This document shows positions 27,748 through 34,544 of a stretch of DNA of 64,000 bases, one piece after another (the first letter of the stretch is position 1; every line of letters starts with the position of its first letter). Source of the DNA: Sphingomonas daechungensis. GTDB lineage: Bacteria; Pseudomonadota; Alphaproteobacteria; Sphingomonadales; Sphingomonadaceae. The notes beneath the pieces are model-generated. The model was not told the origin of the DNA. It saw only the letters and a list, made by a program, of their open reading frames with translations, and searched no databases. The translations under genes and the position numbers were made by a program. The stretch is from the NCBI RefSeq assembly GCF_014489495.1, contig NZ_CP060780.1, positions 868,001 through 932,000 of the forward strand. Direction: 5' to 3'.

Positions 27748-27978
27748 CTACGATGGGTCCGCCTTCATGACTCTATATTCTTCAACGCTCGCCGGAGCGG
27801 CACGCATGAAAGTGACGATCGCTGCGACGCCAACAAGAATGTCCACGGATCGCGACCCCGTCCCAAAACCAACGACGACCACGATGATCACAACTGCGCA
27901 CGCGAGTGCGAAGAGGTTCAGAAACAATCTGCGCCTGTGATACTGGAAATGGCTGAGCTGCCTGGCATTCAGCTGCAT
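27748..27978 (-). CDS. Small two-span membrane protein
   Basis: About 76 residues from MQLNARQLSHFQYH. Two adjoining hydrophobic segments (LFLNLFALACAVVIIVVVVG and DILVGVAAIVTFMRA). An upstream in-frame ATG at 28032 would add 18 residues. No family. Framed by repeats. Confidence 0.5.
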   Translation of the reverse strand: MQLNARQLSHFQYHRRRLFLNLFALACAVVIIVVVVGFGTGSRSVDILVGVAAIVTFMRAAPASVEEYRVMKADPS

Positions 27979-28040
27979 CAGATGGCCCCTACAAATCGAG
28001 CGACAGGATAATGCCGTGCCGACTGGCTTCAATCCCTCTC

Positions 28041-28092
28041 AGTCAGCATTTGGGTCGGGCCGTCGCGGCAGGTTTGGGTGGAAAGTTAACAT
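28041..28092 (+). repeat. Dispersed repeat copy 11
   Basis: gtcagcatttgggtcgggcc, then gtcgcggcaggtttgggtgg and aaagttaacat. Forward, near full length. Confidence 0.75.
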
Positions 28093-28327
28093 CAGAGCCG
28101 AGCGAACCCGTACCAAACGAAGCCCACGCTCAGTGCAAGGTAAGAGAGCATGACAATCCAAAACAGTGCCGGTTTCTGACGGCGGCTTGGACCGCCCGCC
28201 CAGCCCAGGTGACGCCCGAGCGAACGGACATCCAAATCAGCCAAATCCAAACCGGCGCGATGAGAATGCCGAGAAAACCCATCGCGTTCTTATAAATGCT
28301 CGCCACAGTCGGTATGTGCGCGTTCAT
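28092..28327 (-). CDS. Small two-span membrane protein, frameshifted
   Basis: MNAHIPTVASIYKNAMGFLG leads into a first span (ILIAPVWIWLIWM). One missing base at 28173-28175 (an A run on the coding strand) restores KPALFWIVMLSYLALSVGF as a second span, ending WYGFARL. About 78 residues. Unknown function. Confidence 0.55.
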
Positions 28328-28330
28328 CCG

Positions 28331-28358
28331 ATGTCCGCAATGGGTGGAAAGCGGACAT
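28331..28358 (+). repeat. Dispersed repeat copy 12 (short form, 28 bp)
   Basis: atgtccgcaatgggtggaaa then gcggacat. Both 8-bp terminal inverted repeats are perfect, and the central unit plus one internal direct repeat is missing, exactly as expected from deletion between the two internal direct repeats. Confidence 0.8.
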
Positions 28359-28388
28359 TTAGCGAGCCATGCGATACTCTGACAGGCG

Positions 28389-28661
28389 ATGACATTCGAC
28401 CAAGGGATAGCTGCGGCGCTCGCTTCGATGTGGGTCTTGATACACCTTCAATGGATCCACATTCTGACTCACAAGTCCCTCCGCGAATATTGGCTCGGAG
28501 GCGGCCGTGAGTTCTTGTTCTCAAAACTACTCTTTATAGGGGCGCTTGCTGCCTGTGCATTGATGGCGCTCATCCCTTCCTGGGCGGGCGGGATCGGCTT
28601 CTTTTCGTTGTGTCTGATGCTTGGCCATAGCTTAACAGCCTCGATTGACCTTCGTCCCTAA
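28389..28661 (+). CDS. Small membrane protein, unknown function
   Basis: 90 residues. Three hydrophobic segments (about 8-25, 42-61, 66-82) with His-rich loop IHLQWIHILTHKS. No known family by eye. Flanked by repeat copies 12 and 13. Confidence 0.55.
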   Translation: MTFDQGIAAALASMWVLIHLQWIHILTHKSLREYWLGGGREFLFSKLLFIGALAACALMALIPSWAGGIGFFSLCLMLGHSLTASIDLRP

Positions 28662-28710
28662 ATCCGCAGTGGTTCGAACGCTGTCGCGGCAAGTTTGGGT
28701 GGAAAGCTGC
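28661..28710 (+). repeat. Dispersed repeat copy 13
   Basis: aatccgcagtggttcgaacg then ctgtcgcggcaagtttgggt and ggaaagctg. Forward. Borders the inverted duplicate at 28691-29077. Confidence 0.75.
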
Positions 28711-28715
28711 CGTAA

Positions 28716-29008
28716 CTAAACGCCGCCGCCAAACCCGAGAAAATAAGGGAAGAAGGCCAGCATCGCGGTTCCAGAAAGACACCCAGCAATGCTGGGCGTC
28801 CCGCGCCACGATTACAAAGCCAAGCGCAAACGACGAGCGTCGCTGCAATTAGCAGTGGGTAGATAACTAAGAACCGAATTTGGGCGCTGCTTGGGTAACC
28901 CGGGACATGTTGGGACACGACGCCTTGAATGAGGCTAAATCCGATCAACGCAAGGACGAGCCAAAGGACGACCGCTACGCCGACGAAGATATTCGCGCCC
29001 TCACGCAC
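28716..29008 (-). CDS. Three-span membrane protein, copy 2 of an inverted duplicate
   Basis: Same product as 16537-16827, on the opposite strand. From GTG it reads MREGANIFVGVAVVLWLV and the next span is identical (FLVIYPLLIAATLVVCAWL). A G3 run here, where copy 1 has G4, shifts the last segment out of frame; with the extra base it ends SGTAMLAFFPYFLGFGGGV as in copy 1. The duplicated block, including parts of the flanking repeats, spans about 28691-29077 and differs from copy 1 at roughly ten positions by eye. Confidence 0.6.
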
Positions 29009-29032
29009 CCTGCTTACTGCGTTGATGAATGG

Positions 29033-29080
29033 CTGCAATGGTCGAACGCTGACGCGGCAGGTTTGGGTGGAAAGCTGACA
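29033..29080 (+). repeat. Dispersed repeat copy 14
   Basis: gcaatggtcgaacgctgacg then cggcaggtttgggtggaaag and ctgac. Forward. Corresponds to copy 2 in the inverted duplicate. Confidence 0.75.
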
Positions 29081-29081
29081 C

Positions 29082-29291
29082 TCAGTCGGCGACAGCAACC
29101 GCCGTCATTCTCTCGCCCTCGCTTAACTTCCTGCTCTCACAGCGGACAATCGAGCCGGGATCAAATGCCCACTCTTCGTCGTCTGGCACGTCGCCTTCAA
29201 CCCGATAAGTGTCAGCGGTTAGAGCAGTAGCTTCAACAGGACGCCAAACGTCCACGCCTTCGTTCAACAGAGGCATGTAGATGGTCGCCAT
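29082..29291 (-). CDS. Small soluble protein of the MATIYMPLL-type family
   Basis: 69 residues, intact. MATIYMPLLNEGVDVWRPV followed by GDVPDDEEWAFDPGSIVRC. I recognise this as a widespread short family of hypothetical bacterial proteins with conserved GxDVWRPV and EWxFxPGxxVRC boxes. Cytoplasmic; function unknown. Confidence 0.7.
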   Translation of the reverse strand: MATIYMPLLNEGVDVWRPVEATALTADTYRVEGDVPDDEEWAFDPGSIVRCESRKLSEGERMTAVAVAD

Positions 29292-29315
29292 GCTTCATCG
29301 TGCCAGCGCCCAATT

Positions 29316-29339
29316 ATGTCCGCAATGGGAAAGCGGACC
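29316..29339 (+). repeat. Dispersed repeat copy 15 (short form)
   Basis: atgtccgcaatgggaaagcg then gacc: terminal blocks kept, interior collapsed further than in copy 12. Forward by its terminal blocks. Confidence 0.65.
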
Positions 29340-29413
29340 ATCTCCCCGTCGCCACGATCACATTCAATCGTCCTTCGGTGGCGGAGGACCGATCATCCAC
29401 GACGTACCCAAAT

Positions 29414-29572
29414 CTACGGCGTTGGAAGTGGACCGCAGTGCCAGTCCGTCACCAGCACGCCAAAGAGGATAAGACCGGCATAGAGCAGGAAGTTTGTCCC
29501 GGTCGTCACGCCGAGCGTGAAAAGCAGCAACGAGGCCGCGAAGAGCGAGAGAAATATGGCCAAGCCTCTCAT
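29414..29572 (-). CDS. 52-residue membrane protein
   Basis: Starts MRGLAIFLSLFAASLLLFTL and continues GVTTGTNFLLYAGLILFGVL to a short polar tail (VTDWHCGPLPTP). Two hydrophobic segments back to back. Sits alone between two repeats in the same arrangement as its neighbours, which supports it as one gene of the array. No family. Confidence 0.5.
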   Translation of the reverse strand: MRGLAIFLSLFAASLLLFTLGVTTGTNFLLYAGLILFGVLVTDWHCGPLPTP

Positions 29573-29637
29573 GCGCTCAGGCTATCGCATACGAGAATGA
29601 GAGCAATCCTTTGCTGTTGCTTTCAGGCACTCCGCTA

Positions 29638-29663
29638 ATGTCCGCAATGCGTGGAAAGCGGCC
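29638..29663 (+). repeat. Dispersed repeat copy 16 (short form)
   Basis: atgtccgcaatgcgtggaaa then gcggcc, the same collapsed structure as copy 12. Forward. Confidence 0.7.
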
Positions 29664-29664
29664 G

Positions 29665-29889
29665 TTAGCGCGGCTGTTCAGCGCATTGATGGTCGTCCGG
29701 CGAGAATCCTTCCCGACCGTCGATCAAGACGGCGCCACCATGGCACCGCGCGTCGGCTGTGTTGGCCGTATCGGAACGAGCATCCCATTGGACAAAGTCC
29801 CTTGCGTAGGCTTTCGCACGCCGTTCCGAAGCCGAAACACAACCGCACAGCGAAGCGCATAGAGTGAGTGTCACAACGCGGTGTTCCAT
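29665..29889 (-). CDS. Small lipoprotein, paralog A
   Basis: 74 residues. Lipobox in LCASLCGC, then ERRAKAYARDFVQWDARSD and a Cys-containing end DARCHGGAVLIDGREG. A second gene with the same architecture lies at 31908-32132. The mature part is too short to name; likely anchored in a membrane. Start ATG at 29889 with a repeat on each side. Confidence 0.65.
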   Translation of the reverse strand: MEHRVVTLTLCASLCGCVSASERRAKAYARDFVQWDARSDTANTADARCHGGAVLIDGREGFSPDDHQCAEQPR

Positions 29890-29913
29890 GCGAAGAGACC
29901 AGCGTTGCTTCTA

Positions 29914-29966
29914 ATGACCGCAATGGGTCGAAACGGTCGCGACGGGTTTGGGTGGAATGCTGACAT
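29914..29966 (+). repeat. Dispersed repeat copy 17
   Basis: atgaccgcaatgggtcgaaa, cggtcgcgacgggtttgggt, ggaatgctgacat. Forward, full length (53 bp). Confidence 0.85.
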
Positions 29967-29984
29967 TGGAAGGCAGCGCAGTCG

Positions 29985-30206
29985 TCAGCGATGATTGCGC
30001 CGATAGTCGATGCTGTCGGCTTTGCGCTGAGCCGCGCTTCTCAGTGCAATCCAAACCAGGGTCGCCGCGACGAAAGTGGCAACCCACAACCATCTACCTT
30101 CAATCAGGGGCGCGACGATGAAGTTATAGATCCACAGGGCGGCGACAATTGCCATTATGAGTACGGCGATCGCCTTGCTCCACCAAGCTGCTGGTGCCGA
30201 GATCAT
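29985..30206 (-). CDS. Small two-span membrane protein
   Basis: 73 residues: two hydrophobic segments (AIAVLIMAIVAALWIYNFI and WLWVATFVAATLVWIAL) joined by a short loop, then a basic tail (RSAAQRKADSIDYRRNHR). Function unknown. Confidence 0.55.
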   Translation of the reverse strand: MISAPAAWWSKAIAVLIMAIVAALWIYNFIVAPLIEGRWLWVATFVAATLVWIALRSAAQRKADSIDYRRNHR

Positions 30207-30259
30207 GTCGTAGTTTTTCGTTCGTCTGGTTGGATGTCAACTTGGATGGAGAGCTGCCA

Positions 30260-30796
30260 TCAGGCCAAAAGAGCACCGTCGTGAGCGTAAACCGTGAGTT
30301 TGCGGTCCTCATCAAGAATGACACGCGAAATGGCACGACCGTAGACGAGCTCGTCCCGGCTGAATGGATGCTCAGCGAGCGTCCGCGAAATGGCTTCTCC
30401 ATTCGGCAATTTGCAATTGACGGTGACGGTCAGCTCGGTTGGCGAATGCGCGTAAATAGCTAGGCAAGCAGGCTCGCCGGCTGACCGCCTCAACTTGTCC
30501 GTCCGAACATAGGTGTAATTGTGTTCGGCGAGACGCTGCTTCAGCGCCTCAACCTGTTCGCCATCAATGCCGAGTTCCGGGGCTCCAAGTGCGATCGCAT
30601 TGACCAGCCACTCAGCGAAAACTGCCAAACGGTCAGCGCCCGGTGCTTTGTAAGCCGCGAAGGGAAACGTAAGCTCCACCAGGCGTGTGCCGGGAGCGTC
30701 CGGCGGCGACGTTTTGAAAACGCCTTCCTCGCGTCCCAGCCAGCAAAAAACCTTCCTGTAGGGAGCGTCTCGCCGCCGCAAGAACTCGGCAAGCAA
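30260..30796 (-). CDS. Hypothetical soluble protein
   Basis: 178 residues from an alternative start codon (TTG); the true start may be upstream. No signal peptide or membrane span. Mixed alpha/beta composition with KVFCWLGREEGVF, GTRLVELTFPFAAYKAPGA and TELTVTVNCKLPNGEAI. Family not recognised. Largest cytoplasmic protein of this part of the array. Confidence 0.55.
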   Translation of the reverse strand: MLAEFLRRRDAPYRKVFCWLGREEGVFKTSPPDAPGTRLVELTFPFAAYKAPGADRLAVFAEWLVNAIALGAPELGIDGEQVEALKQRLAEHNYTYVRTDKLRRSAGEPACLAIYAHSPTELTVTVNCKLPNGEAISRTLAEHPFSRDELVYGRAISRVILDEDRKLTVYAHDGALLA

Positions 30797-30931
30797 CGAG
30801 GCCGTCGAGTTGTGCAGCAGCTTATCTACCGATGCCGCTGCCTCCGCAGGCTCGCTGTTGGAGTGCCCGAAATCTATCCAATCGAACTTGATGCCTCACC
30901 TCCGCTTCGGCCCAACTTTGCCGATGCTGTT

Positions 30932-30992
30932 AAGTCCGCAATGGGTCGAAATCAGACGCTTGGCTAGTGGCAGCTTTGGGTCGAAAGCGGAC
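30932..30992 (+). repeat. Dispersed repeat copy 18
   Basis: aagtccgcaatgggtcgaaa then a divergent centre and cagctttgggtcgaaagcgg ac. Forward, slightly longer centre. Confidence 0.7.
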
Positions 30993-31052
30993 GCGGCCGG
31001 AACGGGTGGAATGAGCATTGCTTCGGCGAAGTTTTGACTACAGGATTGTCGC

Positions 31053-31400
31053 GTGAGCTTGTTCGCAGCACTTTTGCTGATCGCCGGAGCCGCTCCCTCG
31101 ACCGCCGTGCCACGCGATATGCCCGACACGGTCGACGCCGTTGACGCCTATTTCGAATGGGAAGTCGCGATGTGCCGCGCGCTGATCGATGTCTGTGAGG
31201 CACCCGTCTTGCCGCTTGGCAGGGAAGCGGTAAGCGATCTGTCGTGCCGACCAAGCCAGGCCGGCAGAGCATGGTGCAGTTTCCGCACGCCCGGATCGAT
31301 CTGCACCGCATATTTTGTCTCGGAGGCCGCCCACTGGACCACGCCCGTGCGGTCCGTCGAAGCAGCTTGGGTCCGGATGCCGACAATCGTTGGGCAGTAA
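31053..31400 (+). CDS. Secreted small Cys-containing protein
   Basis: 115 residues from GTG. Signal peptide (LFAALLLIAGAAPSTA) and then a mature part with several Cys (AMCRALIDVCEAPVLP, DLSCRPSQAGRAWCSF) likely in disulfides. No family. Bounded by repeats 18 and 19. Confidence 0.6.
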   Translation: MSLFAALLLIAGAAPSTAVPRDMPDTVDAVDAYFEWEVAMCRALIDVCEAPVLPLGREAVSDLSCRPSQAGRAWCSFRTPGSICTAYFVSEAAHWTTPVRSVEAAWVRMPTIVGQ

Positions 31401-31475
31401 GTTGGGCAGAAAAGGTCGGACTAAGTCCGGAGGTGAAATGCGATTAGGCGTTCTGCCACTGTCCTAAATATATCG

Positions 31476-31511
31476 GAACCCGTCGCGGCAAGTTTGGGTG
31501 AAAGCGGACAT
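31476..31511 (+). repeat. Dispersed repeat copy 19 (half)
   Basis: gaacccgtcgcggcaagttt then gggtgaaagcggacat, forward. One G missing in the ggtgg block. Confidence 0.7.
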
Positions 31512-31929
31512 CAGAGCGTACCGCTCATCCGGCACCGTACGTTACGAAGTTCCGCTTGCTCACGTTCCGATGCCGTAGGAGCGCAAATAGCGAGTATATC
31601 ATCTCGCACCGAGCAATTTGCGCCGTCAGCAGTCAACCTTGGCCCGGCGGCAGGTCGAGCGCGGCATCCTTTCCGGGCCGATAGTAGAAAAGCCTAAAAT
31701 ACGGAGGGCGTCCCTTTCCCTCTCCGCAAACCGCGTCGTTTGAGCGGCGCACATTCCGTACGTGTAGGGTGTCGGTGGATGCTTCGCGATACCTCTTGGA
31801 TAGCACCGCGCGGGCCTCTGCATCTAAGGCGGGTTCGGTTGGCGAACATGACGAAAGTGCTGCTGACGCGCAGACGAGGAAACCAGTCCGTATCGCTAAA
31901 GCGGAAGTCAGCGCGGCTCGCCCGCGCAT
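31511..31929 (-). CDS. Lipoprotein, frameshifted, second gene of a lipoprotein pair
   Basis: N-terminal lipoprotein signal (LVCASAALSSC) and mature part PTEPALDAEARAVLSKRYRE. One break around 31641-31655 joins ...GKDAALDL to GPRLTADGANCSVRDDILAI, ending RCRMSGTL. About 139 residues with four or more Cys. Starts 22 bp inside the upstream lipoprotein gene, so the two are an operon. Confidence 0.55.
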
Positions 31930-32132
31930 TGGTAATCGTCCGCCGAGTATCCCTCGCGACCGTCAAGCAAGACTGCATTCCCATTACACCGCGCATCGGC
32001 CGTGTTGGCCGCGTCGGATCTAGCGTCCGATTGCACAAAATCCCTCGCGTAAGCTCTCGCTCGCTGCTCCGAGGGAGATACACAGGCGCACAGCGACGAG
32101 CCTAGAATGAGTGCCACAAACCAGCGTTGCAT
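31908..32132 (-). CDS. Small lipoprotein, paralog B
   Basis: 74 residues. Lipobox in LGSSLCAC, then EQRARAYARDFVQSDARSD and DARCNGNAVLLDGREG, clearly the same protein type as 29665-29889 (paralog A) with conserved ANTADARC. Overlaps the next lipoprotein gene by 22 bp. Probably arose by duplication within the array. Confidence 0.65.
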   Translation of the reverse strand: MQRWFVALILGSSLCACVSPSEQRARAYARDFVQSDARSDAANTADARCNGNAVLLDGREGYSADDYQCAGEPR

Positions 32133-32156
32133 GCGATGAGACTAGCAATGCCTCTA

Positions 32157-32207
32157 ATGTCCGCAATGGGTCGAATACGGTCGCGGCAAGTTTGGGTGGA
32201 AAGCGGG
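32157..32207 (+). repeat. Dispersed repeat copy 20
   Basis: atgtccgcaatgggtcgaat, acggtcgcggcaagtttggg, tggaaagcggga. Forward, essentially full length. Confidence 0.85.
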
Positions 32208-32228
32208 AACTCTACTCGAAGGGTTCTA

Positions 32229-32241
32229 ATGTCCGCAATGG
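32229..32241 (+). repeat. Dispersed repeat copy 21 (5' end only)
   Basis: atgtccgcaatgg, then unrelated sequence. Last copy of the array on the right. Confidence 0.45.
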
Positions 32242-32438
32242 CAAGAGAAGCGCATGGCAGACCGCAAAGTGATCTAGGAGATCCAGCGCAGCCCTGCCAG
32301 GTTACGAAGAGCGGCGGAAACTTGAACGCGCGCGTTCCCACGTAGATGCCGCCGGGCTCTTGGCGGGGTACGCCCACAAATTGAGGCACCGGGAACTCGC
32401 GGAAGCCTGGTGCCTTTCTCCCAACCGGGAGAAGAAAT

Positions 32439-32621
32439 ATGCCGCGCGAACTCATCGATACCGGAACACAGAAGCGCTACGTCCGAAGAGACAAAAAACA
32501 CGTAGTCAAACAGCCTAAGGACGCCGGCCGGAGCTTGGCTCGGGATCAAAAGCGAGAATCGAATACAAGCACCAAGCGCGGTGAGGGCGATCAGAAAGTT
32601 CGACGAGTGGGCCTATATTGA
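32439..32621 (+). CDS. Small basic protein of the MPRELIDTGT-type family
   Basis: 60 residues, MPRELIDTGTQKRYVRRD and a Lys/Gln/Asp-rich tail. I recognise it as a common family of short basic bacterial proteins of unknown function with a conserved (E)LIDTGTxKRYVRRD start. Overlaps the next ORF start by TGATG. Confidence 0.7.
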   Translation: MPRELIDTGTQKRYVRRDKKHVVKQPKDAGRSLARDQKRESNTSTKRGEGDQKVRRVGLY

Positions 32622-32797
32622 TGGTTTCACGGCCCAATCACCGAAAGCCTTGGACACCCGATGAATACACGAAGCTGCAAAGCATTACCGAATAAGGGCT
32701 GTCCGCTCGCGCCATAGCGCGGGAGATGGGTCGAACGGAGGAGGCAGTCTTCAACCGGGCAAGTCTCATTGGAGCAACCTTAAGGTGGCGCCAATAG
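32621..32797 (+). pseudogene. Small SANT/Myb-like HTH protein with in-frame TAA
   Basis: MVSRPNHRKPWTPDEYTKLQ then stop TAA at 32693-32695, and beyond it LSARAIAREMGRTEEAVFNR to RWRQ. The whole, read through, is the ~58-residue DNA-binding family with RxWTPxE and ARAIAxxLGRTxxAV. Codon change rather than frameshift; a real nonsense mutation or a substitution error. Confidence 0.55.
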
Positions 32798-32881
32798 TCG
32801 GGACCGGCCAGAAGCGGAAATTCACAGACTTCTTAGGTCCTCATCGGCTGCGTCCGTCGCGACCCTCTTCAGCCTCCGGAT

Positions 32882-33042
32882 TTAGAGCGCGTTAGACACG
32901 TTGCTGAAGGTGCCCGTAGTTTGGTTCCGGTCGTGCGTAACGAGGCGATCGCCGCAACTGCGATAAGTGCCGCGAGAAGGCCGTATTCAACTGCTGTGGC
33001 ACCACGGCTGTCGTTACAGACTCTTACAAAGCGCTTGAGCAT
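32882..33042 (-). CDS. Flp/Fap-type pilin, frameshifted
   Basis: MLKRFVRVCNDSRGATAVEY then GLLAALIAVAAIASL, the classic class III signal and hydrophobic spine of Flp type IVb pilins (Glu after the cleavage-site Gly region, GATAVEYGLL). One missing base in the CCC run at 32913-32915 restores the end GTFSNVSNAL. About 53 residues. No tad/cpa assembly genes are seen nearby, so it is an orphan. Its 5' end overlaps the end of the truncated recombinase gene. Confidence 0.7.
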
Positions 33043-33853
33043 AATTTGGCCCCTCTAAGCGAAATTGAGCGGCTCGAAGAGGTTCTCTGCCCAGCCCTCG
33101 CGGCGCGAAAACGCTTTCGGCCGTCAAACCCATCTCGGTCGCGGGAAATAGCGGATCGGCGGGGCCGCGGGTCAGGTCGGCACTCATCTCCACATACCAG
33201 TCCCGTGCGATCGACATAGATAGGTCGCTCACTGGCATCAGGGTGGTCCGAAAGGTCTTGCTGAATTTGGTCCGGACGTGGCGAGCGTCCTGATCGACGA
33301 AACCCTCGTCTATGTTCACGTCACCCAGCCGGAATGATGCCAGAGCCGCTACACGAGCCCCGGTTACGACCGCATAGGCGACCACAGCTCGATTGCGCCG
33401 CTCCAAGGCAGTTTCAACCGGCATCGCAGCCAGCGCGAGTTCAACCTGCGCAAGCGTGGGCACTCGCTTCTCGCGCCTCGCATTGGCGATCGCGACATCC
33501 TTGTCGCTGAGGTTGAAGTAGTCGGCGTCGGAATAGGCGATGTGCGATTTGAACCCTTGCAGGTGAGCCAGCCAGAAGAAGAAAGCGTGCAGGTCTCGGA
33601 GTATCGAGTGGACCGTCGCCTTGCTCAACCGTTCGCCGGTTCGGGCATTCAGGGCTTCCGCGAGCCTCTGCTTAAAGGCGACCGCTTGCCGGCGGTGGAA
33701 GGACCTAAAATCTCTCCGCCTCGTCGACTCTTCGAACCGATCAATGGACTTCAGCACCCGATCCACCGTGCTTGGGTCGCGGCGCATCGCCTCCTCAAGG
33801 TAGAGGACGTACTCGCGCTTGATTCGCTCATTTTTCGCGTTGGGTTTGGTCAT
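33014..33853 (-). pseudogene. Truncated tyrosine recombinase/integrase
   Basis: The N-terminal core-binding domain (MTKPNAKNERIKREYVLYLE) and the first half of the catalytic domain with the Arg box (VVTGARVAALASFRLGDV) are present. The C-terminal part with HxxR and the nucleophile Tyr is missing; after about residue 255 the sequence runs out in APRGLGREPLR and unrelated residues. It cannot recombine by itself. Same strand as the HTH protein upstream, as is usual in islands of this integrase type. Confidence 0.75.
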
Positions 33854-33881
33854 GCTGCGGCCTGCCTTTCAGGATCACAGT

Positions 33882-34334
33882 TCAGGGAGGGAGAAGGGTC
33901 CCAATTAGGCGTAGCTGTCGGTCCGCGAATTGGACCTCGACGCCGGGCATCTTGGCTTCCAGGTCCGCGCGGCGGATCTTCCGATGCATGACCGTCTCGC
34001 AAGTTTCGCAGAAGGCTTTCAGGTTGCCTCCTTTTTGAGTCACCAAGACGTATTCAACGAAGCCAAGTGCTGGCCGTCGCGGCTCTCGGCAACTGAAACA
34101 GTAGAGCTTGCCTGGTCCACAGGGCTGCTTCCGTTTGGCGTTCCTTTGCTTGAGGAACTCGCGGACGACAGAGCCGTGGAAGAGGATCGGTTTGGAACTG
34201 TCGATTGGCTCGAGCCCGGCCGTTCGCCAGTTCAGCACTGTGTTCTTGTGAACGCCGCAACAGGTAGCGAGCTGAGTAGTGTCGTAGTTCCGGTTGAGCT
34301 TGACTACGTTCGGGTTTACCCGGCGCTTTGCCAT
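33882..34334 (-). CDS. HTH and zinc-ribbon protein of mobile islands
   Basis: 150 residues. N-terminal helix-turn-helix (TTQLATCCGVHKNTVLNW) followed by two Cys pairs (YCFSCREPRRPALG and FCETCETVMHRK) that look like a zinc ribbon. I know this combination from genomic islands where it accompanies the integrase type at 33014. Likely a DNA-binding regulator of the island; function inferred. Confidence 0.7.
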   Translation of the reverse strand: MAKRRVNPNVVKLNRNYDTTQLATCCGVHKNTVLNWRTAGLEPIDSSKPILFHGSVVREFLKQRNAKRKQPCGPGKLYCFSCREPRRPALGFVEYVLVTQKGGNLKAFCETCETVMHRKIRRADLEAKMPGVEVQFADRQLRLIGTLLPP

Positions 34335-34343
34335 TCCGCCACC

Positions 34344-34544
34344 TCAGTTTTGAGAGTCGACGAGGCGGCGAATCGAAGCCGTTTTAATGAGGGTCCGGCG
34401 ACCCAGCTTGAAGATCTCAAGCCGGCCGTCGCCGATCATCGCATAGATTCCCCAATCCGCGAAACGCTCCACGCTGCCAATCCTGAGAACTATGTTCCGG
34501 CTTAGTGAAGTTTTCCCAGAACCAATCCGGGATATTCCACTCAC
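34344..34544 (-). pseudogene. Excisionase-like DNA-binding protein, degraded
   Basis: The reading frame ends YAMIGDGRLEIFKLGRRTLI followed by KTASIRRLVDSQN, typical of an AlpA/Xis-type winged helix. Its N-terminal part is disrupted: the helix expected between ERFADW and YAMIGDGRL is missing, and the ORF runs into the neighbouring gene. Probably a deletion joined the two genes. Confidence 0.55.

Noticed and set aside
15489..32241. Repeat array as a classical integron with attC sites
   Set aside because: The repeat lacks the attC core sites and the recombinase is not an integron integrase; genes occur on both strands.
15489..32241. Repeat array as a CRISPR
   Set aside because: Spacing is irregular (hundreds of bases, holding genes), copies diverge, and no cas genes are seen.
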